A stretch of 43,433 nt of DNA from Rhodocyclaceae bacterium (GTDB lineage Bacteria; Pseudomonadota; Gammaproteobacteria; Burkholderiales; Rhodocyclaceae), in assembly GCA_013388985.1 (NCBI GenBank), contig JACAEF010000026.1, positions 1 through 43,433 of the forward strand, given 5' to 3'. The stretch's first letter is position 1. Each line of letters begins with the position of its first letter. Shown here in pieces: positions 43,242 to 43,433 of the stretch. A program made the position numbers and the translations under genes. The notes under the pieces were generated by a model. It did no database searches, was not told the origin of the DNA, and saw only the letters and a list, made by a program, of their open reading frames with translations.

Positions 43242-43433
43242 CCCACCCTCCCCCAGCCCCTCCCTCGCGGGAGGGGAGACTGATTGCGCGCAAGCGCGCC
43301 AGTAACGAAACTCGGCGCTGGCGGGACGGCACCTAGGGCCTGTTCTCAATCATCCGGCGGATGGCGTTGCTGGCCGGAAAGGGATGGATGCAAGGCGGAG
43401 GGCGAAGCCAAGGGCGCCTCCCCTTGGCAAGCC
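43242..43433. other. Window-end intergenic DNA with palindromes
   Basis: No gene is recognised. Contents: palindrome CCCCTCCC-TCGC-GGGAGGGG (43257-43276) without a T-tract, a GCGCGC-AA-GCGCGC dyad near 43286-43299, repeat core H, CATCCG-G-CGGATG (43351-43363), and hairpin GCCAAGGG-CGCCTC-CCCTTGGC (43407-43428). The cluster of palindromes may be the edge of an insertion element beyond the window. Confidence 0.5.
43308..43333 (-). repeat. Dispersed element, core copy H after nadA
   Basis: Reverse-orientation core AAACTCGGCGCTGGCGGGAC then GGCACC, 67 bp after the nadA stop. It shares the CTC variant with copy D. Confidence 0.8.

Noticed and set aside
43257-43276. Rho-independent terminator of nadA
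   Set aside because: The 8-bp palindrome is strong but has no T-tract on either side, so it is recorded only as a palindrome.
43334-43352. Insertion-sequence terminal inverted repeat (GGGCCTGTTCTC)
   Set aside because: It resembles some IS ends, but no transposase or second end is visible in the window.

Overview
The window comes from a GC-rich Gram-negative chromosome, most likely a betaproteobacterium near Rhodocyclales/Nitrosomonadales. Evidence is the coaE-zapD-yacG cluster facing a Nudix-ThiE fusion, the glnA / DUF4124 / ntrB-ntrC block, the giant DUF3683-FAD-FeS oxidoreductase, and UbiH, DsbC, MltA and lipoprotein signals. I cannot name the species. Gene density is high, and ATGA/GTGA/TGATG start-stop overlaps are common. 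There is no phage, plasmid, CRISPR or rRNA signature. One tRNA is present.

Layout. 1-4200: 5'-truncated PAS-PAS-GGDEF-EAL enzyme facing a PilZ-like protein and a HIT hydrolase. 4377-9050: a small membrane protein, then a minus-strand run lysE-type exporter > yjbQ > amidotransferase > miaB. 9104-11044: Old Yellow Enzyme, a small CxC protein and a CigR/RcnB-like secreted protein. 11049-15338: DUF3683 oxidoreductase and yqaA. 15385-18332: ilvA and a cardiolipin synthase-like gene. 18346-20486: ion channel, DUF599 and Sel1 proteins. 20838-24437: Do-family protease with a structured leader, tRNA-Met, UbiH-family hydroxylase and dsbC. 24588-29069: amtB, a c-heme diguanylate cyclase and mltA. 29087-30876: DUF815 ATPase and Nudix-ThiE. 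30839-35575: birA > coaX > trpB2 > small ORF > coaE > zapD > yacG. 35701-43241: YXWGXW lipoprotein, ntrBC, DUF4124, glnA, a CDF transporter and nadA.

Two systems stand out. (1) A dispersed palindromic element: a core of about 26 bp, sometimes expanded to a 54-bp (18-codon) unit, occurs at eight clear loci plus one borderline locus in 43 kb. Five copies lie in frame inside conserved genes (DUF3683 oxidoreductase, yqaA, mltA, coaX, birA). Two others begin exactly at the stop codon of a minus-strand gene (PilZ-like protein, amtB). It behaves like a protein-tolerated selfish repeat, comparable in concept to Rickettsia palindromic elements or REP/BIME sequences. (2) A local nitrogen regulon: ntrB-ntrC, with sigma54-type promoters and NtrC-box palindromes in front of both glnA and amtB, although no glnK lies beside amtB.

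Cyclic-di-GMP signalling is also prominent, with a GGDEF-EAL protein, a PilZ-like protein and a CxxCH-bearing diguanylate cyclase. All function calls rest on motifs, length and context read from the sequence. No database search was possible.
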